Program-made: the position numbers and the translations under genes
Shown here: positions 11,801-22,919 of the stretch, one piece after another
Numbering within the stretch: position 1 is the first letter of the stretch
How the letters are laid out: each line of letters begins with the position of its first letter
Origin: Paratinospora sagittata
Lineage: Eukaryota; Streptophyta; Magnoliopsida; Ranunculales; Menispermaceae
Assembly (NCBI GenBank): GCA_035771175.1
Contig: CM069603.1
Coordinates: forward strand, 27,558,308 to 27,622,307
Direction of reading: 5' to 3'
Length of the DNA: 64,000 nucleotides
The notes under the pieces: model-generated
Seen by the model: only the letters and a program-made list of their open reading frames with translations
Database searches by the model: none
What the model was told of the DNA's origin: nothing

Positions 11801-12171
11801 GTCAAAAAATGTATTGTTTAAGCTAGAGACTGATTGTCCATCTGATTCTGAGACTGATTGTCCATCTGATTCTGATTTTATATGTTCTTACTTGGTGATT
11901 TTCCACATTTGCTTATGTAATTATATCTCATTTACTTTTTGGATTAATATTTATTTTTCGTACCACTGTGATGCTTCAGTCAATAATTTAAATGTTGACT
12001 TAGCCTTGGAAAGAGTGGAGTGGAGGAAGTAGATTCATGTAGCCACCCATTTAGTTTGGGGCTTGGTTGGGTTGAGTCTAGTGGAGTTGTGATGCTTTTC
12101 ACTTGGTTCCTTGCTTCTCTGACTTCCTTGATTGCAAATATTGAAATATATCCTTTTCCTTGTTGGGCCAG
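8849..12171. other. PPR 3' flank / spacer before MIC60-like exons; no gene recognised
   Basis: Unique-looking AT-rich sequence that may hold the PPR 3' UTR. A GC-richer patch at 11345-11415 with AGGCGG/CTAGGC/CCTAGGC words looks like the edge of a decayed hAT-type MITE. At 12016-12080 the AGATTCATGTAGCC-type tail of RTE-type LINEs is present. The 82-codon frame at 9587-9835 has no recognisable domain, so I do not call it a gene. Confidence 0.45.
11826..11873. repeat. 24-bp perfect tandem duplication
   Basis: The unit starts GAGACTGATTGTCC and is repeated twice head-to-tail (11826-11849, 11850-11873) without a mismatch. It lies in noncoding sequence. Confidence 0.85.
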
Positions 12172-12256
12172 TTGTGACTGCAGCAAGCTTCAAAGATGAA
12201 TTGGCAGTTGTGTATCATGCTTCTCACTCGCTTCCATCGAATAGTCAAATGATCAG
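12172..12256 (+). CDS. putative MIC60-like exon
   Basis: A candidate exon after a pyrimidine-rich tract ending GGGCCAG, with donor CAG/GTATTT. It encodes ASFKDELAVVYHASHSLPSN followed by SQMI. The phase fits the exon at 13487 exactly, which is the main support. I could not match the residues to a known MIC60 segment, so it is less certain than the later exons. Confidence 0.45.
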
Positions 12257-15200
12257 GTATTTTTACCATCTGTCCTCTCAGTTATCTAATGAACATACCA
12301 AATACAGAATTTTATATTTGTTTTTTATTTTTTTTATTTTTTTTTGAGAGGAAACAAGAAATATATTAATATGAAAAAAAAAATTACAACGGTGGTTCAA
12401 GGAGTATCAAGGGTACTCCATGACAGGAGCAGTTGACAAATAATAATAAAAAAAGAACAATGAAATTACATTGAAAACATGCAGTTCCTAATCCAATCAT
12501 TGAGGGAAAACCCATTTGCCAGAAAGGAGCACGCCACCCAACTAGAAGCTGTCAATCTTGAAGAATCCCAGACGTGACTAAGATCACTAGAAATACCCTC
12601 AAAGACTCTGCAGGTCCTTTCTCCCCAAATAAACTACACCTTTGCTAAGCAAGCAATTTTCCCAATCTCCCTAGCCTGAACTGACCATCCCAATAGGTGG
12701 CTAAGAGAAAAACCTTAGTTACAATTAGATGGATTGATTAGCTTCCCATTTGTCAAATTCTTCCATTTGTCCCAAATTGACAGTTGACATAGCTAACCTG
12801 CACCAAAAAAATACAGATTTTGTTTCAATATCAGTGGCAGGCATCGATACTAACAACATAAAGAACGTAAACGAAAATTTTGGAGAAATTTTTTTATGGC
12901 AGTAGTATATGTGGAAAATGCCTTAGATGAAGATGAAGATGAAGTTAGGCCCATCAAATGCTTCATCTGTATCAAGTTTGTTTGTGTATGTCTTATAATC
13001 AAATAATTAACGGTGTGCCAAAGTTTTATGGTGATAATGAAAGTTTAATATTTAAAAATCTATTTCTTTCATCTGCAGGGGCTAGAGTTCAGAGTCTTCA
13101 CCATTACTAATGGGACTTAGCTCTTAGGAAGTTGTCTTCCATTAACTCCTGGTTCATGTCTACCATGGTTTGGGTTCAGTGAAGAAGGCTAGTTGGGCTC
13201 TTATGATTCTAAAGTCTGCCAAGTTCTGCTCTTATGATTCAGTTATATATCAGGCAATCAAAATTTCATAGAAAAAAGATATGAAAAGGGTGCTAGGAGC
13301 CTGATAGTGTTCACAGACCAATGTGCAGGCAGTTGGCCTCCAATCCTCAGGGCAGACATCTTTGAATCCCATTTTTATAACATTTCAAAAGAACAAATGC
13401 TTTTATGTGGAGAAAGTTATGCAAGAGTAGGAGAAATTGGATTCTATCTTTTTTTTCCTTGAAAATAACCAAGTCCTTACTTGCAGTGCTAATAAAGGGA
13501 GAAAATCTGATGAACAAAATAGTAATCTTGAAGCACCACCGTCTGAAGAAAAAGAAGAATTGGGGAATGTGAGTAGTAGAGTGGAGCAGAATGAGGGAGT
13601 GAGTGATATACCTGTTCCTCAAGGAGTAGAGACAAAGGGAATAATTCACATTGAGCCAGAAGCTATGCCATCTGATCATGTTAACTTGGAGAATATGCCT
13701 GAGGTATGTGCTATCTTCTCTTTTTTTTTTCATTCCTTCCCTCTTATGCTTTACACTCACTAGTGTTTTTTTTTATTGACTTCATTTATATGTATGTACA
13801 TGATGTGATTTATTGAAGTTAAAATGTTTGCTTGTTTCGCTTACCTTGCAAATTTTAAAAAATTTGTTGAGTACTTGTTGCTTTTTTGGTTAGTTTTGTT
13901 GCTTGAATAAGCCATTCTTGATAATTACCCTATTAAAACTTACACTATGATGGTAATTGTAGTTTTGATGATTTTTGGTTATTAAACTATGAAAGATGTT
14001 TTAGAAAAATGTAAGCTTTCAATGAGTATTTTGCAAGTTGTGCTGGTTGAGTCAATTCCCCTTGAAAGAATAGAAAATTACGTCTATTGAATCTCCCTTA
14101 AATTACCCATCTATCATGATGTGCTGAAATTTGGTGTGAATCTTTAGTTTGGACTTTGGCAGGGGAAACAAGCCATGCTAATCTACCTTGGCTTAGATCA
14201 TCTACATCTTGACATAGATGTTGATCAAGTCTTTAACTTCTATGTGACTAAAAGCCTAGGGACAAGGATTCAATCATTGCCTTATATTGTGTGTGCGTTC
14301 TTTTCCATTGAGCTTATGGCCAAGTGTACCTCTCATTGGGGATTTGTTGATGCAATTTTGTCACATTGGAGGGAATTGCGGATGTAAAATTAGGGACCTT
14401 TTAACCTAGGTTCATAAGTTCACAAACTTGGAATTTAGTTTTTATTAGGGATTGAGAAAGCCTTTTTGACTCTTGTGTAGCTTGTATATACCTTGATTCT
14501 TTACTATATCAATTTTAGATGAAATACCCAACAACAAAATGGTAGTGCCTAGTGCATGAGGCTCCTGCATTGCAAGGTTAGGGAAGGGTCGATGTATGCA
14601 ACCTTCAACGTTTTGCATGCAATTTCAAAATAGTTATGAAAAATTAAAATTTAGAATGGAATTTTATTTTTTATTGATTTATAGTTTAAAAATGTGTTTG
14701 GTATTGTATTTCAATTTTGGTTTTAAAATTTAGAAAGTATTGAAAAGTTGTTTGGTTTACTTGAAGTGGAGTCAGAAAGACAATTGGTGGGACCCTTTAA
14801 TTATAAGTTATAAAATGATAAAATAATATATTGATTGTAGCGTTGTCATTTGTATCTTTGAACTCTCCTCTAACGTACTAGTCTATCAATTTGTCAGATG
14901 GATTAAAAAATAATAAAAGAAAGCGACACTAATACCTGAAAACACGTTTAAAGAAAATGTAGAAAACGACTTTTAGATGTTTCTAAAAACAGGCTGTGTT
15001 TTTGGATTTTATCCCAAAATTTGTTTTTAAATCCTTTCAAACCAAGCACGTTTTCAATGCCTTTTTGTATTCTTTTGTTATTACATAGTGTATGTATATT
15101 AATTTATTAGTTTACTTTTGATAGTATAATAATTAATTTCTTTTCTTCACCTAGGCAAGGCTTCGTTAAGTAGGTCAAAGAGCCGCCAATGCATCTCCTA

Positions 15201-18200
15201 AACAACATAATTTTAAATGTTCATTAATTTTTTGGTGAAATACTCAACATTAATTGCTTTTTTTTGTTATAAGAAACAAGAAAATGAGACAAAAATCGTA
15301 ACTCAAGAGGATGAGAAGGCCTCCTAAAAGAATAAGAGAAGGCCAATTACAAAATTTGCCCTCATCCCCTTAAGCAATCTTAGTGATTATACCCCCTCTT
15401 AGATGACATGCTTGTTTCTATCAAAGAATAAGCAATGAACCTACATCACTAACTTTTTAAGTACTTTAATTAATCATATAATTTATTGGTATTTCGTTGT
15501 TACTTAATAATGATGAACTTTTGATGCATTTCACACCTTGGTTTCCTAGGCATGCACTTTTCTTTGTGTTTGGTACAATATGCATTTGGGGCTTGGGCAC
15601 CTTAGGTCCTTAAGTGCCTTGCACCTTTCAACCTTTGCCTCGATTGGAAGAAAAGAAAGGGAGACATTATTAGGTTTGACTATAGTAATCATTTTTTTTT
15701 TGGCAATCAATGGAGGTGCATGTTCAAAACCAACTTTGCAAAAAACCTATAATCTTGTAAGGTAGGACTATCTTGACTATGTCATGTACAAGAAAGGTTT
15801 TGGTGAAAAATGGAGTAGATAGATCAACAAATGCATAATCAATGCCTTATTCAGTTATCATCAACTGGCTAGAGGCAATTTTAATGGAGAAAGATGATTG
15901 AGACAAGGCGGTCCCTTCTCTCTTTCTTCTTTGCCCTGGTTGCAAATGGGTGAAGTAGGATGATAGATAAGGCTAAGGGCAATGATTTGATTAAAGGCTT
16001 CATTGTTGGTAGAGAAATGGTCAAGCTTACCTCCCTCCAATTTGTAGATGACGGTGGTGTTTTTGGGTAATGATGGTCATAGCTTCCTTCATACTCTTAT
16101 GCCCTTGGACTGTTTTTGCTGGCTATCAGGTTTGAAAATTAACCTTACTAAGATTTTCAAGTGGTCAATATCAACATAAATAAGGAACTTATTGAGCATC
16201 AAGCCCTAAGGGTTGGATGTTATATGGAGCCATGGCCATTGAATTCTTTGGGCAGGCCCTTGGGAGGTAATCCTTTGAGCATGAATGTCTAGGAATCAAT
16301 CCTTAGTAAAATCTTCAAAAGACTTGAAGGAGTAATCTTCTTTAATGATAGGGTTGGGTCTCGTAGGAGAACTACTTGTCCTCCCAAAATGACTCTCTTT
16401 ATACTCTTCTCTATTAATACTAGTCTACAGGCACATGTGTTGCACGTGAATAAAAGGGGGTTGAAAGTTACCCAAAAAAAATAAAATAAGGGGGCTGAAA
16501 GTTACCAAAGAAAATAACAAAAGGGAGGCTAAAAGTTACCAAAAAAAAAATAAAAAGGGGCTGAAAATGGCAAAAAAGAATAATTCTTAGAGTAAGTCTT
16601 ATATTTACTAACACTAAAAAAAAATCTTTTAGGGCTATTACCAAATTATCCTTAAATGTATTTTTATATTGAAAAGTAGAGGGTAATTTAGGAATTTATG
16701 ATAAATGAAGCACACTGTGTGTTGAGTTTTGGCTTTATAAATAGTATATATATATGTATATATGTATTTCTCTTTACTTTCTTATCACAAAAAATAAACA
16801 AACATTGATAAGCAATTCATCCCTAGAATGACATTAAAGGGGAAGTCATTTTCGTTACAATCGAATCAAACTCTATCATGGGATCTCGTCTACATTTCAC
16901 ATTTACTACAGACGCTATTAAAATCCAAATGTTGTATATGAAATTTAACATGTAGCATTGTATCTAAGGGTTTACATTCCAGATAGACTAGAAAGGGTCC
17001 TTTGGATGTATCACCACAGAGTGAGACCAATGCAACACGATTCTACGCGAAGATTTTATTAATCATCAAACAAAAACATCTACTCATATCTCAATGAACA
17101 AAAAAAGTTTCTAAGATTTTTGATTCTTGATGTATCACTTTGAACGATCAAGAACCGAGCCTTTCTTAATCCAACACGTAGGCAACATATAAGAAATATG
17201 TTACATAGTAATATGATATGATTACCCAAATATTCCCAACGAATTATGTTTTCTGATCTATTATCATTTTTGCAACCATAATTTCTCTACTTAAACATGA
17301 AATATGTCGTAAGTAAACTCATGAAGTAATTTATAATAGTATCATTGCATCATGCCTCTAAAGGGTTATCTTTGATACATAAGTTTTTTATAACTATTTC
17401 CACCAATTTTTAATTACAAAGTAAACTCACAAGGGTACTCATTATCATGCAATGCCCAATTATTAATTACAGAGTATGCCGTCTTCTATAACCTTCATCT
17501 CACTTCAACTTCCAGACATCTAAACCCTATATGTTACAAAAAATAAGAAATTGGTGAACATAATCTCTATAAAAGTGTATGTTCTTTATTTACCAATAGT
17601 AAATGCTAAGCTAGAGGTTTGGAGAAATGTTTTAGAATCTAAAGGGTTCAAGATTAGTGTGTTTTCCAGAGCCACACACCAATTATAGCCCTTGGAAGTT
17701 CATCCATTCCCTTTGTCCGATTTTCTCTAACCTTGTTCAGCTCAAAGTGGATAATGGAGCCAATTTCAAATTCTGGGAGAATACTTGGTGTGGTACAACC
17801 AAGTTCTGTGAATTATTTCCAAATATTTATAGGTTATCATCCAAACATAACCATCCTATTTGTGATTTCTTGGTTACTATGGAGGGTAGCAAAGGAGGTA
17901 GGCCTTCTTGGTGCCTCCACCTAAGAAGGGATCCCTTTGATAGAGAGTGTGTTGAAGCCTTGTCCCTCCTCGAGAGTCTTGAGGGATTTCAACTATCTAA
18001 TGAGAGTGATAGTGTCTTGGCCTTTGGAATCTTCGGGGGAGTTCTCTTCCAAATCTTTCCTTCATCACCTTTGTTCTAACCATTATTCTAGTCCGGCCGT
18101 AGCCAATTTCCCTCATGATTTCATCTGGAAAGCTCATGTTATTTCGAAAGCCAAATTTCTGGGATGGACTATTGCTAATGACAAGTTAAATTGTGCGGAT

Positions 18201-21200
18201 ATTCTCCAAAGGCGCTTCAAGAATTGGACTCTTTCCCCGAATTGGTGTTGTTTGTGTAAGGCTAGTGGGGAAGCTAGTCAACATATCTTTGTGGATTGTG
18301 AGTTCTCTAAAGGTGTGTGGAAGAGATGGGAAGCCTTTCTTCAGTGGGAGAGGATTCCCAATGGCCCTGTTTTATGGGCCTTTCCTAAAGAATCCATCTT
18401 GCCGAGATGTCTTAGAGATTATTGGTAGGTGGTTGTCTTTGCAGTTATTTGGTCTATATGGAAAGAACGGAACTCTCGCATTTTTTAAGATCAAGAGAAG
18501 GAAATTGGGGTTGTTTGGGAGAACTCCTTTTTCTTGGCTTCTCTTTGGGTCAGTGCTAGTAAATTAGCAAGGGGCTTTCCCTTGGGGGAGTGGTTGAGGG
18601 GATGGAAACCAATTTTGGATTGTTTTGAAATATAGGACTAGACTTTAGTCCGAGTGTATATTCTTGTATAGCATTTATAGTTAATACAATATAATTTTCG
18701 TTTCTTCTCAAAAAAAAAAAAAAAAAAAAACTGAATATATGAAACGTAAGTTTAGTGGAAGTAGAAATATAGATGAAGAGAGAGTGAAGATTAAAAGTGA
18801 AGAGATATTAAGGAGTGAAAATTTTAGGTATTTGGAATACATTGTTCATCAAGAAGGTGAAGACTTGAAGTAGGTGAGGATGTGAATCATAGAGTTAAAG
18901 CGGAATGGGTTAAATGGATGTGTAATCTGGAGTATTATGTGATCAAGGCAAGGCATCCTATTGAAGTTAAAAGGAAAATTTTATAAAACCACTAATAGGC
19001 TAGCTATGCTATATGGAACAAAATGTTGGGCAATAAAGAAAAAGCACGTGAACAAACTAAGTGTAACAAAAATGCAGATATTTAGATGGATATATAGTAA
19101 AGCATTAAAAGATAGAATTAGAAATGAACATGTTTGATAAATGGTAGGGATAGCCCCAATTGCAGATAAAATGAGAGAACCAATTGAGGTGGTTTGGACA
19201 CATACAACAAAGACCTTTAAATGCCCCAGTAAGGTAGATTGACCCATTAATAATCCATGGTAATGATAGAGGTCGAGGAAGACCTAAAATAGTATTGACA
19301 CAAATAATTAAAAAATATATAACTACTTGTAATTTTGGTGTTAATGTAGCCCTTGATAGCGCAAACTGGAGGAAGCAGATTCATGTAGCCTACCTTATGT
19401 AATTGGGAAAGGGCTTAGTTGAGTTGAATTGAGAAAGTCATTAAATTCAAGGGAATATTTGAACCATAATTATTCTAAGGAAATTATATAAAATGCAATG
19501 TAGGTAGATAATGACAATTCTTACATGTGGCTCTACCTTTATACTAATCTAATTGATAATGTTAAAATCTTCAAAATCATATTTTTGAGTGCAATCCAAC
19601 TCTTAAATTTGTGATTACAATCTATTTCCTTAGTAGGACGGAGACCAATGTCAAAATTTTTATTTGAGCATACCAAAAGTTCTGGCTTCAAGCCTGCAAG
19701 TCTGCAACAAGGCTTCTGCTTCCACTATTTCCCTTTTTCTATTTTCTCCCCCATTTTTTCTCTACTCTTTAATTTATCTTGTGGGAAGTAATGTTTTTGT
19801 GAGTTCCACATTGCTTGGCAGGGAAAAATTTGTGAGCCATATATATGACATTCTCTACCCATTTTCAACTCATTTTCTAAGACCCCAAGTTGTGAGGAAG
19901 CAAAACAGGGCATCACGAGTCAAGAAGCAAATAATATTGAGTTGTAAGGTGTTGCAACAAATGATATCTAAGCCAATCCCGTTTCAAAGTGTGCCCACAA
20001 GAGCAGGAGCCCATAAAGGGGGTTGGATTGTGGCAGTATCGCAATGCCTTAGAGATAGACGTTTGTGAGCCATATATGTGAGACTTTCTAGTCCCCATTG
20101 AGGGCTTTAAATGGGGGTCGAATGAGTTGTGGGAAAGCAAAAAGGGGGTCGAATGAGTTTGGAATTGGACAATAATGGGTAGCAAAGGTTCAGGACAAGA
20201 TCAATCTAGATAACGCGTGAAATGCTTCTAAATTTTTTGCCGATAGTGAACGCCACTAAAACTTAAGGAAAATTTGTAGGATGACCTCAAGACCGGTCCT
20301 GTTCAATGGAGTAGAATAAGAATTTTGCAGATAAGAAACAATTAGTATATGGAATGTGTATAGCTAAATTGAGTACGTTTAGATGGATTTTTTGTGGAAT
20401 TAAAATGGATAAGGTTAGATTTATTATGGAGCTTTATGGCAGCAATTGGTGGTAAGATGACTGTTTGCTGTGTGAGTCAAAGACTAATGACTATACTAGA
20501 GGGAGGAAATGAGATGGCTCAAGTTGAAGGGATAAATTCAGTTGAAGTAGTGAGAAAGTTAATTGTGCCTTTGATTTTATGATATGAACATGTACCCCAA
20601 AAATGGGGTTGAATGGTGGAACAAGATTCACATAGATAATGTCAAGTAGTTGGGACTTGGGACTTGGAATAAGGCTTTATGATTTCATGCTGCTTCTCCT
20701 TATATATCTTCAGAAAAGTGCTAGTCAGAATGATTAATCTAAATAGAACTTGGCTACTTTTGTTCTCTCAACTCAACTCAATTCAACTAAGGCCTATTCC
20801 CTACTACATGGGAGTCGGCTACGTTATGTCTAATTTTCAAAAAATAAAAGGGTAAACATCCCATATCTTAAATTTAACGGGATCACTTTACAAAAAAGAG
20901 AAAATGGTCAATGATATCCAATAGTGGAGTGAGAAAGAAGGATATGATTATAATTATATATAGATTTAGCATAGATAATCTGCAACGTTTACAATTGTAT
21001 TTTTGCTTGTGAATAGCATATGTAATGTGCAAGTAACTACTGTGCCAATTCTAATTATTATGCCAGTGTTTCTCAACTTGTATCTTCTTTATTGTTTTGC
21101 AGAGATATCTGCTTCTGTCTTCTTCTTTTTTGTGAATTTTCAGTTGATTTTCTTATGCAGGGTTCTCCAATTAATAACACAGAATCTTCAGGTTCCCTTC

Positions 21201-21829
21201 TTGATGAATATTTTATATGGGAGAAGGATCAAGGAAGTTCTGGAACTTCCTTAGATGGAGAGGGTGCTGATCCATTATCCTTTTCCAAAGAAAAAGAGGT
21301 AAGTTCCTTAGATGTACTCTCACTGCGATGTATACCCTTAACTCTTATATATCATTCATATACTTGTTATGGCGAATTTATTTGTCTAACATCTCATATT
21401 TAATGTTGTGCTTGAAACCAAAGACTTCAGTAGTTGTGGGAGAGGAATTGAAGGATGCATACATATCCAAGGATGGAAAACTGGTTCTTGATCTCTTGCA
21501 AGCCATTCATGAGGCTGAAAAAAGGCAAGCCGAGTTAGATGCTCATGTTTTGGCAGAAGAAAAGCGAATGTTAAAAGTTTGAGTTATCTCATGGCTGCTA
21601 ATAAGGTTAATTTGATGGCTCAAATCCCTGTGTTTTAGCATGGTGCCACCCTTTTTTTTGTGTTTGTTTTCTCTTTTGGAATCATGGTTCTTTAACTTCT
21701 ATAACAGTAGAACTTTCGTGGGTTTTTTATAATTCATATACTATTCTTTAGGAGAAGTATGAGAAGGAGCTGAAAGATGCAAGAGCCAGGCAACTTATGT
21801 ATGCAGAAGAGGCAGCACTCTTGGATAAG
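12172..21829 (+). CDS. MIC60: MIC60/mitofilin-like gene, N-terminal/middle exons only (partial)
   Basis: Exons seen: 12172-12256 (putative), 13487-13703, 21161-21298, 21424-21576, 21752-21829. All have GT donors and AG acceptors and compatible phases; AG at the end of the first plus T at the start of the second makes one Ser codon, and the later junctions are phase 0. The third exon contains SSGSLLDEYF, the fourth KDGKLVLDLLQAIHEAEKRQ, the fifth EKYEKELKDARARQ and EEAALLDK. This order is the acidic spacer and the start of the coiled coil of plant MIC60, upstream of the mitofilin domain. No transit-peptide or membrane exon was recognised upstream, and no exon follows 21829 within the window. 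A minus-strand LINE starts about 0.8 kb later. The donor after 21576 (AAAA/GTTTGA) is weak. It may be a truncated tandem copy or part of the gene whose C-terminal exons lie at 864-1301. Confidence 0.75.
12330..12800 (-). mobile_element. LINE 3'-end fragment in MIC60-like intron
   Basis: The + strand shows a T tract (12325-12346) followed by GAGAGGAAACAAGAAATATA. Read on the minus strand this is a LINE 3' UTR ending in poly-A. The interior resembles the 3' part of the minus-strand LINE at 22652 (shared wording around CCTAATCCAAT / CCTAACCCAAT and CAACTAGAAGC). It is 5'-truncated. Confidence 0.5.
13704..15257. other. MIC60-like intron, unique-looking part
   Basis: AT-rich intron sequence with no recognised coding or repeat signature, except CCTAGGC-type words near 15150 that may mark a decayed hAT-type MITE. 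The frame at 14175-14387 has no conserved motif. Confidence 0.4.
15258..15430 (-). mobile_element. short LINE 3'-tail fragment
   Basis: A T-rich tract followed by GTTATAAGAAACAAGAAAAT and a remnant with ACAAAATTTGCCCTCATCCC. It has the same T-tract-plus-GAAACAAG layout as the LINE tails at 12330 and 22652. Confidence 0.35.
16420..16760 (-). mobile_element. Helitron-like non-autonomous element (3' end clear, 5' end approximate)
   Basis: On the minus strand the sequence ends CACGTGCAACACATGTGCCT followed by GTAGACTAG: a short GC-rich hairpin about 10 bases before CTAG, with A on the + side (16419), as for plant Helitron 3' ends. Inside are about four 34-bp minisatellite units near 16461, 16495, 16529 and 16561 (GGGGGCTGAAAGTTACC-like). 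The AT-rich end near 16735-16760 resembles a Helitron 5' end, but the terminal TC is not certain. Confidence 0.45.
16761..17635. other. unidentified sequence inside the LINE
   Basis: AT-rich, without a recognisable coding motif or terminal repeats. It may belong to the same insertion as the Helitron-like end or to a second one. Confidence 0.35.
18735..19440 (+). mobile_element. RTE-type LINE 3' fragment
   Basis: Broken frames encode the familiar plant RTE reverse-transcriptase tail: a segment with VNHRVKAEWVKWMC, then TRLAMLYGTKCWAIKKKHVN, then RIRNEH, then a WRKQIHVA-type end at 19366-19395 followed by the typical GGGAAAGGGCTTAGTTGAGT tail. Stops are frequent. It directly abuts the poly-A of the L1-type LINE. 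Confidence 0.7.
19780..20215 (+). mobile_element. degenerate LTR-retrotransposon-like sequence
   Basis: Contains two similar GTGAGCCATATATRTGA blocks (19833 and 20067) and repeated GGGGGTCGAATGAGTT words. Near 19956-19980, AACAAATGATATCTAAGCC looks like a mutated tRNA-Met primer site (TGGTATCAGAGCC). No LTR pair was established. Confidence 0.3.
20300..20680 (+). repeat. RTE-like or SINE-like remnant
   Basis: A short decayed segment ending GGTGGAACAAGATTCACATA and a GTAGTTGGGACTTGG tail, similar to 3' tails of RTE-mobilised elements. No coding remains. Confidence 0.3.
20766..20840 (-). repeat. reverse-oriented RTE-family tail
   Basis: AACTCAACTCAATTCAACTA, then GGCCTATTCCC and ATGGGAGTCGGCTACGTTAT. 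This is the reverse complement of the plant RTE tail seen on the + strand at 19380-19440. Confidence 0.4.
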
Positions 21830-22230
21830 GTGATAAGGTTCTTTTTGTTTTTGTTTTATCTCTCATTGTGGTTTCACTGCTTGTAGATCATAAGTTGAAT
21901 TTTTCCTTTCTTAAAGATCTTTTTTTTTTTTTTACCTTGAATTATCTTTTTGGATACAATATGCTTCATTCTTCCTTTATAAGTTAAAAATATAATAAGG
22001 TTTATTATACAGGGACATGTTGACAAGTCAGTTTCATCTAGATTAATTTATTGTGGGGTGTATTCTAGTCTCTTTGATTTCTTTGTATATTTGTAGACTG
22101 CGTAATAATACATGATGCTTTTGTCATCCATCCATAAGATGCCTGATACTCATTGAGATAATTGGGCATACTTTTCCAAGTTCATTGGTACTTAAATAAA
22201 GTGATTTTATTGACTTGCCTGGATCAGTTG

Positions 22231-22258
22231 CTCTTTTTTTTTTTTTTTTTTTTTTTTA
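22231..22258. repeat. poly-T run in intron
   Basis: About 27 consecutive T between CTCTT and ATGCC. It may be a retroposition tail on the minus strand or simple slippage. Confidence 0.7.
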
Positions 22259-22919
22259 TGCCTTCTGTATTGTTATAGAACTCTCAAAATTAAGCCTGAT
22301 CAATGACCATTAGTATCTTCTCTTATGGGGACTATGGAATGAGGAATCAGTGTGATTTGCTAAAAGGTGGCATTTGAATTGGGCATGGAGATGATAGCTT
22401 CTTGATCAGAGCTGGGAAGGTTGCATGTTTTGTCAAATGTCTCTTTATGCTGAGTTCCCCTTCTCTTCTTGTATGTATTTATTTCTCTTTAATCATAAAG
22501 ACTATATTGGGTCAGTGTGTTGAGAGCATCAGCACCATGAAGTAAGTGATGATTTCATGTCATGAACTTAGGTATTGTGGTGAATCATCCTAGAAGGATC
22601 AGCTGCAAGTATCATGGCAGCAGGGATCACAAAGCAGACAACGTGACAATTTCTTTTTTTTTTTTTTTGGAGGAAGAAACAAACAATTATATTATTGTAA
22701 TGAGACAAAAACAGCGTCCGAATACAAGCAAAAGCATAGCCGCAGAGAGTACCAGAAGTACTCTTTTTAAACAAAAAGAACAAACTAAGCAGCCCTAAAA
22801 CTAACAGCAACATCAAAGAACACAACGAAGAAACCATACAGGATCCAAACACACACAAAACACAATGTCAAATACAATGTTCCCCATTCCTAACCCAATG
22901 GTTGATTGAGAAATCACCA

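Larger units (their letters stand above)
15766..18730 (+). mobile_element. 5'-truncated L1-type LINE, interrupted
   Basis: Two parts of a plant L1 ORF2. The first, 15766-16419, has reverse-transcriptase remnants (ARGNFNGER, LRQGG, LQFVDDG in place of the FADD-type catalytic box). The second, 17640-18570, has the C-terminal zf-RVT region with AKFLGWTIANDKLNCADILQ and the CCLCKASGEASQHIFVDCEF cysteine/histidine cluster. A poly-A run at 18711-18730 ends the element. Stops and frameshifts occur throughout. An insertion beginning with a Helitron-like end at 16420 separates the parts. It lies in the MIC60-like intron in the same orientation as the host exons. Confidence 0.8.

Noticed and set aside
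13347..13760. 137-codon minus-strand frame
   Set aside because: It overlaps a MIC60-like exon with good splice sites on the + strand. The protein is phenylalanine/serine-rich with no domain.
14175..14387. 70-codon frame after a TTTGGCAG acceptor-like site, considered as an extra MIC60 exon
   Set aside because: The exons at 13703 and 21161 already join in phase 0, and the residues do not resemble MIC60.
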